A stretch of 64,000 nucleotides of DNA from Rhodocollybia butyracea (lineage: Eukaryota; Basidiomycota; Agaricomycetes; Agaricales; Omphalotaceae): the NCBI GenBank assembly GCA_015501585.1, contig JADNRY010000233.1, forward strand, positions 32,700-96,699, given 5' to 3'. Both the position numbers and the translations under genes were made by a program. The notes beneath the pieces were generated by a model. The model did no database searches and was not told the DNA's origin. It worked only from the letters and a program-made list of their open reading frames with translations. Positions 55,397 through 64,000 of the stretch are shown piece after piece (the stretch's first letter is position 1; each line of letters starts with the position of its first letter).

Positions 55397-55912
55397 TGTA
55401 GAAACAGCGGTCAGTCAACACAAGGTCAACAGCATACTCACCTGAGAGTGTAGGGATGTTACACGAGTTGTAAGAGTGCTTGTTGAGAGCAGAACAAGTG
55501 TCCAGACGAATAGTAGGATTCTTGGTTATTGTTACAGGAAAATATCTACAGTATTTATACTACAGAATATAATAAACCCTATAACAATGTATGAGTCTAC
55601 TTGAGTTGTACTGCTAAACATAGTGCATATACATGTGCATAATGTACCCTAGAAGATTGAGTCCGTATGGTAATTCTATAGGTATTGTTCATAGGTACTG
55701 CAAGGCAGCGTACAAGCTATGTATCATAAGACTAATAGCGAATGGCATAATTGACTACATCTATACGAACCTGCGTAGAGGCTGCGTCTAGTGTTTGAGG
55801 GTGAGTTTCAACATAGCATATATCGACAGTTCATCGATCGTATAGCAAGTGCGTCTAGTCGACTCACATCACTGATTAGATACGACTCATAAGCGGTAAT
55901 CTAGTTTCAACA
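55397..55912 (-). repeat. 3' LTR of the Copia element
   Basis: 516 bp, defined by the polypurine tract next to TGTTGAAAC at 55912 and the inverted end TGTAGAAAC at 55397 on the plus strand. No second copy exists in the window, so the outer border is inferred from the inverted ends only. Confidence 0.7.
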
Positions 55913-56007
55913 CTCCCCCTCGCTAAGAATTGTAGCTAAGAAGAATAATTTTTATCGACTTTAAACGGCATTATAGTTTATAGACATATTGCACAGTCTA
56001 TGACAAA

Positions 56008-58410
56008 TCAGTTAAAGAGAATTCCTAGACTGTTGCGGAATTTCTGAAACTTGACAAGTGCAAGGTTCTTCGTGAGAAGATCTGCAACATTATCATCAGT
56101 AGGAACATAGAAGAGTTCTATTTCTTTTGATTCGATGCGTTCTCTGATATAATGATATCGTATATCAATATGCTTGGTTCTTCTTTCTTGTACAGGATTA
56201 GATCCTAGAAAGATTGATCCTTGATTATCACCACATAAGGGCAATACAGCGATAGTAATTCCAATCTCAGAAAAGAGAGACTTGAGCCACATAAGTTGTC
56301 TACATGAATCAGATAAAGCCATGTATTCAGCTTCAGTCAATGAAAGAGCAACTGTTTTCTGTTTATGAGAAGTCCAGCAGATTGGACCTGTGGCAAGTTT
56401 GATAATCATCCCAGTATGGGATTTTTGATCATCTGGATCTGACGCCCAGTCAGAATCACAATAGGCTAAGAAGCCATGGTCAGATCTACCATCAAAGGCA
56501 AGTACGTAAGTAGAAGTCCCAATTAAGTAGCACACAATGTAAAGTGCTTTGGCCAGGTGGTCTGGGTTTGGATTCGCCGAATACTGTGAGAGTTTTATAA
56601 CGGCATAAGCAATGTCGGGTCGGGTGCCTAGCATCAGATACAATAAAGATCCAATTCCGCTTTGGAAGCATTGTCTAAGTTTGGCATCTACACGACCAGT
56701 GTTTGCACAAGGAACCCAGGATGAAGGTAATGGGGTTGGGGTGGCTTTGGCATTAGTCAGTCCAAAACGTTCTATGACCTTTTGAAGATAAGGTTGTTGG
56801 TCAAGTGTTAAGACACGTTTGGAACGATCCCGTGTAATCCGCATTCCAAGGAACTCAGTTGGTTCTCCTAGATCACGACATTCCCATAATTTCATAAACT
56901 CATTTTTCTTTTTAAGAACAAGATCTTTGTCCTTGCCAAGAAAGAGTGCGTCATCAACATAGATGATGGCAGTTACGGTTTTGCCATTTGATTTAAAGAC
57001 GTATACACCAGCATCTGAAGAGCAGTGCTTAAATCCCAATTTTCCCATGGAGGTGTTACATTCCTTCCACCAGGATAAGCTAGCTTGTTTCAGTCCGTAT
57101 AATGCACAATGTAACCGCCATACTTTTGTTGTGCCTTCTTTAATGAAGTCTTTAGGTTGTTCCATGTAGATCTCTTCATCTAGCTTGCCATAAAGAAAAG
57201 CCTGTTTGACGTCAAGAGTCTGGATTTCCCAGTCCTCTAATGCGGCTAAAGCTAGGAGAGTTCGTACAGTTTCAAACCGGGCGACTGGTGAGAACAACTC
57301 ATTATAATCCACACCTTCTACTTGTGAAAAACCTTTTGCTACGAGTCGGGCTTTATAGCAACCATCAGATTTTTTAGTAAAAACCCATCGACAACAGATA
57401 GGTTTGCAACCTTTTGGTAGATCAACTACTTCAAAGACATTTCGTTTCTTCAAACCATTGATCTCATCTTTGCATGCTTGATCCCATTTCTTTCTTTCAG
57501 CAGATGGTAAATGACAATATGATGTTGGAGAAATCCAATTATCAGGATTATTCCTAGCGGCTTCGTGTTTAGCCAGTATCATTTCACTGTCAAGATCTGT
57601 GATAAAAGATGATTCTTCTAGAGAATCGGAGATTGCTTGCGAAAGAAGGTATTTTTGTAATTCAACTCCCCCTTCCTGAGCTAGTTTAGTCAGAAGTGCT
57701 TCCTCTTCTATGTCAGAATCCGGAGTAGCGCCGGGAGGTGGCGGTGTGACCATACAGTCATCAGGATTCAATGGACGTGGTGGTGGAACCGGTGGCGGAA
57801 CTTGATCAGGAACTATATTGCGAGCAGGCACAAGTCCACGTCTAGCGTGTCCAAAGTGCTCAGCAAGTTCTTCACGATCAGCTTGTCGGCTCCAAGTGCC
57901 AGGCGTGGGTATCATGCCAGGGCGCAAGGGTGCACGACGTTCTCTAGTGGGGTTCACACGTTTCCATGCTTCAACGTCTTTGGGACGGTAGCTGAATGGA
58001 TTAGGATTGGGAGCAGGTGGTGAAGGGTCTCTTGCTTGAGGTGGAGGGGTGGGTGATCGAGATGGTACCGGAGGATCGGGATTTGGAGCATCATCATCAC
58101 CAGGCAGATCTGGATCTGGGCCAGCTGATGGACTGTGCGGTCCATTATCCGGTTCAGTAAACGGTTGTGGTTGATCTTCCGGGAATTCCGGATCAAATGG
58201 AATGTCTGCACCATTACCATTTGAAGGTTGCGAAGGTTTCACAGGCGTGGGGGCAACAGGTATAGCGGGTTTTACTCCAGAATCAGATTCGGATTTGCAC
58301 CGTGGAAACCATTTCTCATAGAAAGTTGCTTGTGCAGCATGCACTACGGAATTATCGCTACGCATGAATAGATATCCTTTGCTTCCTTGGTCATATCCAA
58401 TGAAAGTCAT
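56008..58410 (-). CDS. Copia pol: reverse transcriptase and RNase H with end of integrase
   Basis: An 800-codon open frame with no internal stop. It starts in the Copia segment after the integrase core (MTFIGYDQGSKGYLF), and the frame continues upstream to about 58434. A Pro/Asp-rich linker of about 200 residues follows, then RVT_2: WDQACKDEINGLKKRNVFEV, then CRWVFTKKSDG, ARLVAKGFSQVEGVDY, the catalytic box IIYVDDALFLG and FLGMRITRD. RNase H reads AYCDSDWASDPDD, LSLTEAEYMALSD, KHIDIRYHYIRERI and DNVADLLTK. The intact frame implies recent activity of the family even though this copy is truncated. Confidence 0.92.
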   Translation of the reverse strand: MTFIGYDQGSKGYLFMRSDNSVVHAAQATFYEKWFPRCKSESDSGVKPAIPVAPTPVKPSQPSNGNGADIPFDPEFPEDQPQPFTEPDNGPHSPSAGPDPDLPGDDDAPNPDPPVPSRSPTPPPQARDPSPPAPNPNPFSYRPKDVEAWKRVNPTRERRAPLRPGMIPTPGTWSRQADREELAEHFGHARRGLVPARNIVPDQVPPPVPPPRPLNPDDCMVTPPPPGATPDSDIEEEALLTKLAQEGGVELQKYLLSQAISDSLEESSFITDLDSEMILAKHEAARNNPDNWISPTSYCHLPSAERKKWDQACKDEINGLKKRNVFEVVDLPKGCKPICCRWVFTKKSDGCYKARLVAKGFSQVEGVDYNELFSPVARFETVRTLLALAALEDWEIQTLDVKQAFLYGKLDEEIYMEQPKDFIKEGTTKVWRLHCALYGLKQASLSWWKECNTSMGKLGFKHCSSDAGVYVFKSNGKTVTAIIYVDDALFLGKDKDLVLKKKNEFMKLWECRDLGEPTEFLGMRITRDRSKRVLTLDQQPYLQKVIERFGLTNAKATPTPLPSSWVPCANTGRVDAKLRQCFQSGIGSLLYLMLGTRPDIAYAVIKLSQYSANPNPDHLAKALYIVCYLIGTSTYVLAFDGRSDHGFLAYCDSDWASDPDDQKSHTGMIIKLATGPICWTSHKQKTVALSLTEAEYMALSDSCRQLMWLKSLFSEIGITIAVLPLCGDNQGSIFLGSNPVQERRTKHIDIRYHYIRERIESKEIELFYVPTDDNVADLLTKNLALVKFQKFRNSLGILFN

Positions 58411-58504
58411 CGCTTCAGAGTGTGGAGATTGTTTATTTTTTTTTTACATGGTGGACTTCAAGTTCCCAAGACATCATAACTTGGAGTTTGAAACTCTGCG
58501 ATGT

Positions 58505-58654
58505 TGAATGGTCTTACGCTCCTGGATTGATGCTGGTCTTGTTCCTATTGATGAGGTTCTTGCATATCTGTGTAATTTGAAAAGCCATTGCAAGGGGAAA
58601 GGAAAGAGTGTTGCTGATGCTGATAAGTCAGATTCCGAGATTGAGCTATTGTAG
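58505..58654 (+). pseudogene. C-terminal protein fragment, possibly hAT transposase
   Basis: A short frame reading VLRSWIDAGLVPIDEVLAY, then a Lys/Gly-rich basic patch and an acidic end before a TAG at 58652-58654. The WIDAGLV segment resembles the end of the hAT dimerisation region in basidiomycete transposases. This is a weak similarity from memory of the family's general character, not a firm call. Confidence 0.3.
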
Positions 58655-58945
58655 TTTGGCTAATAATTTGTATCAATTACAGTTTGTTTGTTGTTGTACT
58701 ATATAATTACTTTTCCTATTTTAATTCTTCCAGATACTTGCACATATACTTGCAGGTACCTGTGCTGACTTGAGTCACAGGTACCTGTGGGTCTACTTGT
58801 GTAAATTACTTGCAGGTCCAAGTCAAGGTTCTCACGGGTCTTTGCCAAGTCACAGGTCAACTTTTTTGAGCTTCAGGTACCTGTCTGACGAGTCCGAGTT
58901 GACTTGGATTTGGACTCATGTGCATCTTTACCTACCTTGGACATT
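58655..58945. repeat. Resumed CAGGTACCTG-type repeat region
   Basis: AT-rich spacer, then from about 58735 the ACTTGCAGGTACCTGTG words that also occur at 54.8-55.4 kb. No gene. Confidence 0.5.
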
Positions 58946-59034
58946 GCTGCTTTATACCTGTTCCGTACCTGTGGCCGCTGTGGATCATACCTGGTTTCTA
59001 TCTGGATGCTTGGTGGAGCATAGCTGGTACATAT
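58946..59034 (+). repeat. Single minisatellite monomer interrupted by element C
   Basis: Matches the 52-54 kb monomers (ACCTGTTCCGTACCTGTGG, then TGGTGGAGCATAGCTGGTAC) until ACATAT at 59034. In other monomers CTGGG follows; here element C begins, which fixes the insertion point. Confidence 0.85.
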
Positions 59035-59224
59035 TGTTATGACCTGATTCTACACTATAGGCATACACACACTCTTTTTTCATTTATTAACAACCACCAC
59101 CATGACTATCATTAATATTTTACTACCTAACACTATCACATACATTCATTACTTATCTTCTCAACACAACTTGGGATAATGCTGCACATTACCATGGAAG
59201 CTGCAAAGACCCTTCCACACAGTA

Positions 59225-59415
59225 TTGACTCATTATTAGTCAACTCCGGTTCCACTAAATGACTCAATATCAGTCATCCATGACTCTACTGAATGACTCA
59301 ACATCAGTCATCCGCAGTTCCGCTTAAATGACTCAGTAACAGTCATTGCACACCATTCCACAGTCATGCTGACTGATCCGCAGCATTTCCGCAGTTATGA
59401 CTCAAATCTAGTCAT
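59225..59415 (+). promoter_or_regulatory. Five 19-bp inverted sites with TGACTCA cores in U3
   Basis: Copies at 59225-59243, 59259-59277, 59293-59311, 59328-59346 and 59397-59415, each WTGACTCA, five variable bases, AGTCAW, with an exact 7-nt distance between the inverted TGACT/AGTCA arms. TGACTCA is the Gcn4/AP-1 bZIP core. The first copy has TTGACT with AGTCAA; the rest ATGACT with AGTCAT. They lie 36-226 bp upstream of the TATA box, as an enhancer would. Confidence 0.8.
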
Positions 59416-59450
59416 TCTGCAGCATTTCCTAACTAGTACATATTAAACAG

Positions 59451-59457
59451 TATATAA
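59451..59457 (+). promoter_or_regulatory. TATA box of element C
   Basis: TATATAA followed by GAAGG, placed between the repeated inverted sites and the hairpin array. A transcript starting some 30 bp downstream would carry all nine hairpins. Confidence 0.65.
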
Positions 59458-59558
59458 GAAGGCTAGATTTACCAATGTACGGTAGACGTATTATTTTTCT
59501 TAAATCCAAACCCCCACTTGTTTGCTGTTATCACTTGTGTGAATCACCAGACCAACTC

Positions 59559-59916
59559 ATTGTATCTTGTTGAGCTATCTCCAAGCTACAATACACATTT
59601 ATACATCTTGTTGAGCTAACTCCAAGTTGTATCCACTAATATTCACCTGTTGAGCTATCTCCTAGTGAATACTTCTTTAATTGCCACTTGTTGAGCTATC
59701 TCCGAGTTGCAACTTCCTATTACTTGTTGAGCTATCTCCGAGTATTAGACATCACACTCACTATTACTTGTTGAGCTATCTCCGAGTATTAGACACCATA
59801 CTCACTACTACTTGTCGAGCCATCTCCGAGTATTAGTTCTGATTCATATTACTGCTTGTCGAGCCATCTCCGAGGGTAATCTTATTATTATTTGTCGAGC
59901 TATCTCCAAATAATAA
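59559..59916 (+). ncRNA. Array of nine hairpins with constant tip and co-varying stems
   Basis: Hairpins at 59559-59592, 59601-59632, 59640-59671, 59681-59712, 59717-59748, 59761-59792, 59805-59836, 59848-59880 and 59885-59916. Each has a 12-nt top TYGAGCYAWCTC, closed in most by CTTG with CRAG. Within the top, GAG pairs with CTC, leaving a 2-nt bulge (TT or TC) on the 5' side and a four-base loop (CTAT, CCAT or CTAA). The lower stems differ: ATTGTA/TACAAT, ATACA/TGTAT, TATTCAC/GTGAATA, TTGC/GCAA, ATTAC/GTAAT, TTATTATTTG/CAAATAATAA. Both arms change together, as expected if an RNA structure is selected. Role unknown; packaging, dimerisation, translation control or a host-protein site are possible. 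Confidence 0.75.
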
Positions 59917-59938
59917 CTTCTGTGAGTTTTGTATTACA

Positions 59939-60139
59939 AACTAGTTACTAACTTTACTTGAGCCTAGTTGTTTGAGTATATATTTTTTGCCTAGCGGTTT
60001 CAACAAACGGAAAGGCTTGCTCTATAATCTCATTAATTTCTCTTATCATTTTTACTGCCGAGTTACGTACTGTGAAGGTTTGGACGAGACTATTGATCGA
60101 GTCATAACATAATAATACGTCTCCACCCGCCCCCATTAA
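59939..60139. other. Leader of element C before gag
   Basis: About 200 bp between the presumed LTR end and the gag ATG at 60140. A primer-binding site should start near 59939 (AACTAGTTACTAAC), but I could not match it to a tRNA end. Confidence 0.4.
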
Positions 60140-63100
60140 ATGTCTACACAAACAACTAGAACCCGCACAGGGTCTCACCAGAACCCTCAAACATTTGTTC
60201 AAGGATCTAGTATCCAAACTATTCCAACTGGTTTTAATGCTCCAGGATATACACTGGGACAAGACATTTCCAATGTTGGAAATACCAGCAATTGGACACC
60301 CACTGATATTTCAGAAGGTGAAGTTGTAGTAATGCGGAGAGTTCATATTGGATCAAATGGATCAAATTTCAGTGAAACTGTGGTTCAGGAAGTTAGAGTG
60401 CCTACTACTGCAGAAATTGCCCAGATCTTTGCTCGTCATGATGACCATTCCACCAGTCATTCAGTTGAACGTGGTTCGCGAGGACAACAGCAGCAAATTC
60501 CTGATTTTGCAACAATTATGCCTCTACCTTCTTCATATCATAGTCATTCTGCACAATCTGATGCACACAGATCTCAAAGCGGACAACCTCCAAGGCAAAG
60601 CAGGGATATAATTCAGCTCTCAGAACCAGAACAAAATCCTTCACCTAGCCACCATTCATCACCTGTACCATCAATTAACAGGAATGTATCTCCTCAAGCA
60701 ATTGCTCCGAACAGATCAGATACACCAATAATTGAATTCTTTGACTCTTTACATGCACAATATAGAGCTCAACAGTCAACTGCAAGACCAGGTACATCAC
60801 CTGTCAGAGGATCACCAAAGTTGTCTGTAGTTCCTGAGGAAAGCCAAGAGCATTTTATTGCTCCTAGTAACCCACCTCATGGGTCTACACCTTGGCAATC
60901 TCACAATTCTCAGTCAGACCATAATGCTTTAAGTGCCATTAGGAGTTCAAACCAGTCACAAGGACATGAACAATTGCCTGTTCAACCACAAGTTTTGCAA
61001 CCAGTTTTAACTGTCAGGAACATCCCATCACCAGGTGGATCTTCCAAAAGCTCAGTAAAAAGCTCAGCAAAACAAGGTTCCCATAAGTCAAGCAATAGTG
61101 TACCAATTTTGAACCAGCTTCAAAATGAACAAACACAGTTTGACAGACTTAGTCAACAATGCCAAAAATTCTTAGAGTCACTAGGCTATAGAAGCAGTAG
61201 TGCTCAACCTTGGCAATGGGTTCAGCAGTTGGAAAGACTAGGTCAGAGAGAGCTTGCATTACTAAGTCCAAGTCTGTATCAGCGGATATCAGATGAAAGG
61301 AATAGTCAAATGTTAACATACCTATATGATGAGACACAAAGGAATGAAGTTCAAGTTCTACTGAGGGCAAGAAGTAGCACTAGCATGGAATTAGCACCTT
61401 CTGTTCATATGAGCCAGACGGCCAAAGTACAGGAAAATCCACCAAGTGTTCACACACCAGTGCAAACACCACCAAAAGCAGAAGTTCTGCCAAGTGCACA
61501 TGCCCCCATGCAGAGAAATCAATTTATTGAGAACACAAGAAATGTGGAGGAAACTCATGTTCCACTTACAGAAAGGAACTCTAGACAAAATGAAAGCCCT
61601 AACAAGACTGACAGAATTCTTGCCTGGACAAGAAGGGTTCAGCCACCAAGCCCTCAAAATGTTGAGATACCAATTATTCAACCCACAACACATATGCCAT
61701 TAGCAACTAATCCTGTTGAAAAAATTGAGCAAGTAGTGAGAAATGAAAATCAACATGATCACTCTAGGACTCAATTCCAACGAGATGAACCACCTCATGC
61801 AAGTGGTAGTCATGTGCTATTGGATCAAGGGAAAAGAAATACCAGACTTAGAAGCAGAAAGGAAAATTTTGCAATACCTACAAAATATGAACCTGCCCAA
61901 GCCTCAACAAGTCAGCAAGTATTTCCTGAGACACAAGTTAGAAAACCTACAATTGATTCTCCTCACATTCCAATGCCAATCCAATCTCCTGTGCACTTGG
62001 TAGAACCAACACCATTGCTTGCAGAACATCATAGCCAGGTTCCACAGACTCATAAGACTGTTGTACCTAGGCCTTTGAGTCTGAATTGGGGTGATGAAGC
62101 AAATGAATTTTTGCCAATCAATGGTTATCCATTCATCCCAAATAAAGGCAAGACACCTGTCAGAGCATCAGGAGGAGCGCCACCATCACCCCCACCACCA
62201 GATGATCCTGGAAATCATAGTGAAGGGAATGACCCAAGCAGAAGTAATGATGAGAACAATAGAAACAATTCCCACAGGAATGGCGGACCCAATGGATCTC
62301 CTCCACCACCAAATGATGGCGGACCTCCAAAAATACCTTGTGGAAAATCTAATTGTTGCTGCTGCAAAGATGGAAGAGATGGAAGGGACGGCAGGGATGG
62401 ACGTGATGGCAGAGATACCAATGAGCGTGATCCAGAAAGAGAGGAGCAGAAAAGAAGGAATGAAGAAAACCACTAGAGCTCTGGCAAGAGAGTCAAAGCT
62501 TGACATCAACAAACCAACTCCATTTGATGGATCTAACAGAGCTGCTTGGAGAGCATTTTTAAATTCAGTACTGATAATGTTCAATGCAAAGCCAATGACT
62601 TACTCTACAGATAATTCTAAAATTACATTTGCCGCATCATACCTTACAGGAGCTGCAGCAAAGTATTACAATAATCTAGTAGAACAACAGGCCAATGGAG
62701 AGAATGAATCCTTCATTCCATCATTGAATATCTGGTCTGAGTTTGTTAAGCTGTTTGGACGCATGTTTGGTCTCCATGATGAGAAAATGCATGCTCAGTC
62801 ACAACTAGACAAATGTCTACAAGTTCCCAGGGAGTCATTTGCAGACTTTTTAGTCAAGTTTGAAGATATTGCTAACCGCACTACTTACAATGACCCTGCT
62901 AAGAGATGGAGACTTCTGAATCAGATCCGACCAGATCTGCGCAACCGCCTAACAATGGTTGGCAATTTACCAGAAACATATCAGGATGTTGTCGATAGAC
63001 TACTAGATATTGATGGCACAACGAGAAGCATTCAATGACTCCGGACTTGGAAACAATTTCAGTAGTGGAAACAATCGAAATGCAACCATCAATAACCAAC

Positions 63101-63594
63101 CTATTGACCGCAACCAGACTGGAAATGGTTACCGCACATCTGCAAATGCAATTTTCAACCAGGAATTAATCCACCAAATAATCGCCCAATACAAGCGCAA
63201 CCACAGGGAGCCACCACATTTACTAACACGCAGACTCAAAAGACTACCTACTAGAATGAATCCAAATAATTCTAGAAATAATAATGTCAATGAGGCACCA
63301 GCTGTAGTAAGAATGGCATGGGTCACTCAAGAAGAATATGACCAAAGACGCGCAAAAGGGGCTTGCACTTACTGTGGTGAAATGGGTCATTTTGCGAGAG
63401 ACTGCCCACAACGGCGCAATAATGCATCAGGTCGAGCCACATTTATGGACACTTCCAGTGACATACCCAGCAATATTACACTTGAAGTTGAAGATGAAAT
63501 CTTGGATATTGACAGCACACTCTTGGAAGGAGGCCTGAAGGGGAGGAATATGAAGATCTCACCAGGGAAACGTCCTGAGACTCAGGAAGAATAG
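60140..63594 (+). pseudogene. Gag of element C with very long disordered N-terminus
   Basis: The first frame (60140-62476, 778 codons) is Gln/Ser/Pro/His-rich and low in hydrophobic residues, with a short helical island near 61140-61340 (QQCQKFLESLGYRS, QQLERLGQRELALLSPSLY). It ends in a Pro-rich stretch, a Cys cluster (NCCCCK) and five tandem Gly-Arg-Asp triplets (62367-62418). The capsid domain continues in the +1 frame (62490-63038: NKPTPFDGSNRAAWRAFL, then AASYLTGAAAKYYNNL, FADFLVKFEDIANRTTY). A third frame (63010-63594) has the zinc knuckle CTYCGEMGHFARDC. Frame changes near 62460 and 63020 are either indels in this copy or, at the first site, conceivably natural frameshifting. Confidence 0.8.
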
Positions 63595-63659
63595 GGGAAA
63601 CCTGAGTCAAAATGATGATACCCCAATAAATCTGCTTGCAGTACAAGAGACACACCACC

Positions 63660-64000
63660 AGCAATTATTTCTTCAATTTCTCTTCATTCATTTGTTATTA
63701 ACACTAAATTATTCTCGGAAGACTCACAGATGTACCATGCACTTGTTGATTCTGGTGCTTCAAGGTCATTTATTGATGAATCTTTAGCAAAGAAATTTCC
63801 TCACCATATTCACAAACTTCCATTTTCAATCCCCTTAAAGTTATTTGATGGAGAATATTCATCAGCAGGAAACACACTTCAGAATTCACTGTAAAATTAT
63901 TATATGAGGATGGATCCAAACATGATCTCACCTTGCTTGTTACTCACCTACATCCAGATGCACCATTAGTTCTAGGATTCCCATGGCTACAGAAGTATAA
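63660..64000 (+). pseudogene. Retropepsin-like protease of element C (cut by window end)
   Basis: Reads QMYHALVDSGASRSFIDESL, the aspartic-protease active site, from about 63718, then a stop near 63890, and in another frame the LTLLVTHLHPDAPLVLGFPW segment typical of the protease C-terminus in Ty3/Gypsy elements. The continuation lies outside. Confidence 0.8.

Larger units (their letters stand above)
55397..58440 (-). mobile_element. 5'-truncated Ty1/Copia retrotransposon
   Basis: Minus strand: pol remnant 56008-58434, polypurine tract just above 55912 (GAGGGGGAG), 3' LTR 55397-55912. LTR ends are TGTTGAAAC and GTTTCTACA. Gag, protease and most of integrase, along with the 5' LTR, are missing; upstream the sequence ends in an A-rich tract near 58436-58446. 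The truncation side and A-rich border are unusual for an LTR element and suggest later deletion or an aberrant cDNA insertion. Confidence 0.85.
59035..59938 (+). repeat. Probable 5' LTR of element C
   Basis: The left border is precise because it interrupts a known repeat. The right border is inferred from GTATTACA at 59931-59938, which mirrors the TGTTATGA start only loosely. If correct, the LTR is about 904 bp with U3 holding five inverted TGACTCA sites, a TATA box at 59451 and an R-U5 part holding nine hairpins. Confidence 0.5.
59035..64000 (+). mobile_element. Element C: Ty3/Gypsy-type LTR retrotransposon, continues beyond the window
   Basis: 5' LTR from 59035 (TGTTATGACC) to probably 59938, leader, gag from 60140, capsid domain at 62490-63040, zinc knuckle near 63365, retropepsin near 63735, and the following GFPWLQKY segment at the window end that normally precedes reverse transcriptase. 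It is a different family from A and B. Several frame shifts (about 62460, 63020, 63600, 63880) suggest a decaying copy, unless some are natural frameshift sites. The 3' half and 3' LTR lie outside. Confidence 0.88.

Noticed and set aside
55480..55500. CTTGTTGAGAGCAGAACAAG in the Copia LTR as a tenth hairpin of the element C type
   Set aside because: Its CTTG-TTGAG start resembles the array, but the loop lacks the ATCTC part and it belongs to another element; most likely coincidence.
59559..59916. Regularly spaced repeats resembling a CRISPR array
   Set aside because: The locus is eukaryotic, the repeats are imperfect, the intervening parts are complementary to each other around each repeat instead of being independent spacers, and no cas genes exist.

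Overview
This window is nuclear DNA of a mushroom-forming basidiomycete (Agaricomycetes-like). The reasoning is that genes are tightly packed on both strands and cut by many 45-65 nt GT-AG introns. The gene content is fungal (Zn2Cys6 Ert1-type regulator, Coy1, Snu23, Bre1), allantoicase is fused to ureidoglycolate lyase as known in some basidiomycetes, and the repeats are Ty3/Gypsy and Ty1/Copia elements. No species can be named from sequence alone.

Positions 1-25.8 kb are a compact housekeeping block. In order it holds: the 3' part of a PP2C phosphatase (Ptc1-like), an Ert1-type gluconeogenesis regulator, a HemK/Mtq1 glutamine methyltransferase, the allantoicase/ureidoglycolate lyase fusion, the histone H2B ubiquitin ligase Bre1, mitochondrial ribosomal protein uS9m, the Golgi protein Coy1/CASP, TFIIH subunit Tfb1, cytosolic isoleucyl-tRNA synthetase, splicing factor Snu23, Golgi/ER protein Erd1 and NAD formate dehydrogenase. 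Several pairs are divergent with very short shared promoters. From 25.8 to 30.8 kb the order decays: one four-helix membrane protein of unknown function, a broken coding fragment and simple repeats.

Positions 30.8-64 kb are a transposon island. Element A (30768-39031, minus strand) is an 8.3-kb Ty3/Gypsy chromovirus with both LTRs. Element B (39032-47363, plus strand) is a 5'-truncated relative that abuts A's LTR directly; it has a 463-bp gag segment repeated three times and a further deletion. B carries a ~770-codon accessory reading frame after the chromodomain that A has almost completely lost. Then follow a small hAT-type MITE with a perfect 8-bp target duplication, a multi-exon gene of unknown function, AT-rich repeats, a ~100-bp-period minisatellite that reverses orientation near 53.8 kb, and a 5'-truncated Copia element (55397 to about 58440). 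Last comes a third LTR retrotransposon (element C, Ty3/Gypsy, from 59035 to the window end) inserted into a minisatellite copy.

The most unusual signal is in the LTR/leader of element C: nine consecutive hairpins at 59559-59916, about 41 nt apart. All share a constant bulged apical part and have lower stems whose two arms change together from copy to copy. Upstream, the same LTR has five copies of a 19-bp inverted site containing TGACTCA. Together with B's accessory reading frame these are the strongest candidates for undescribed biology here.
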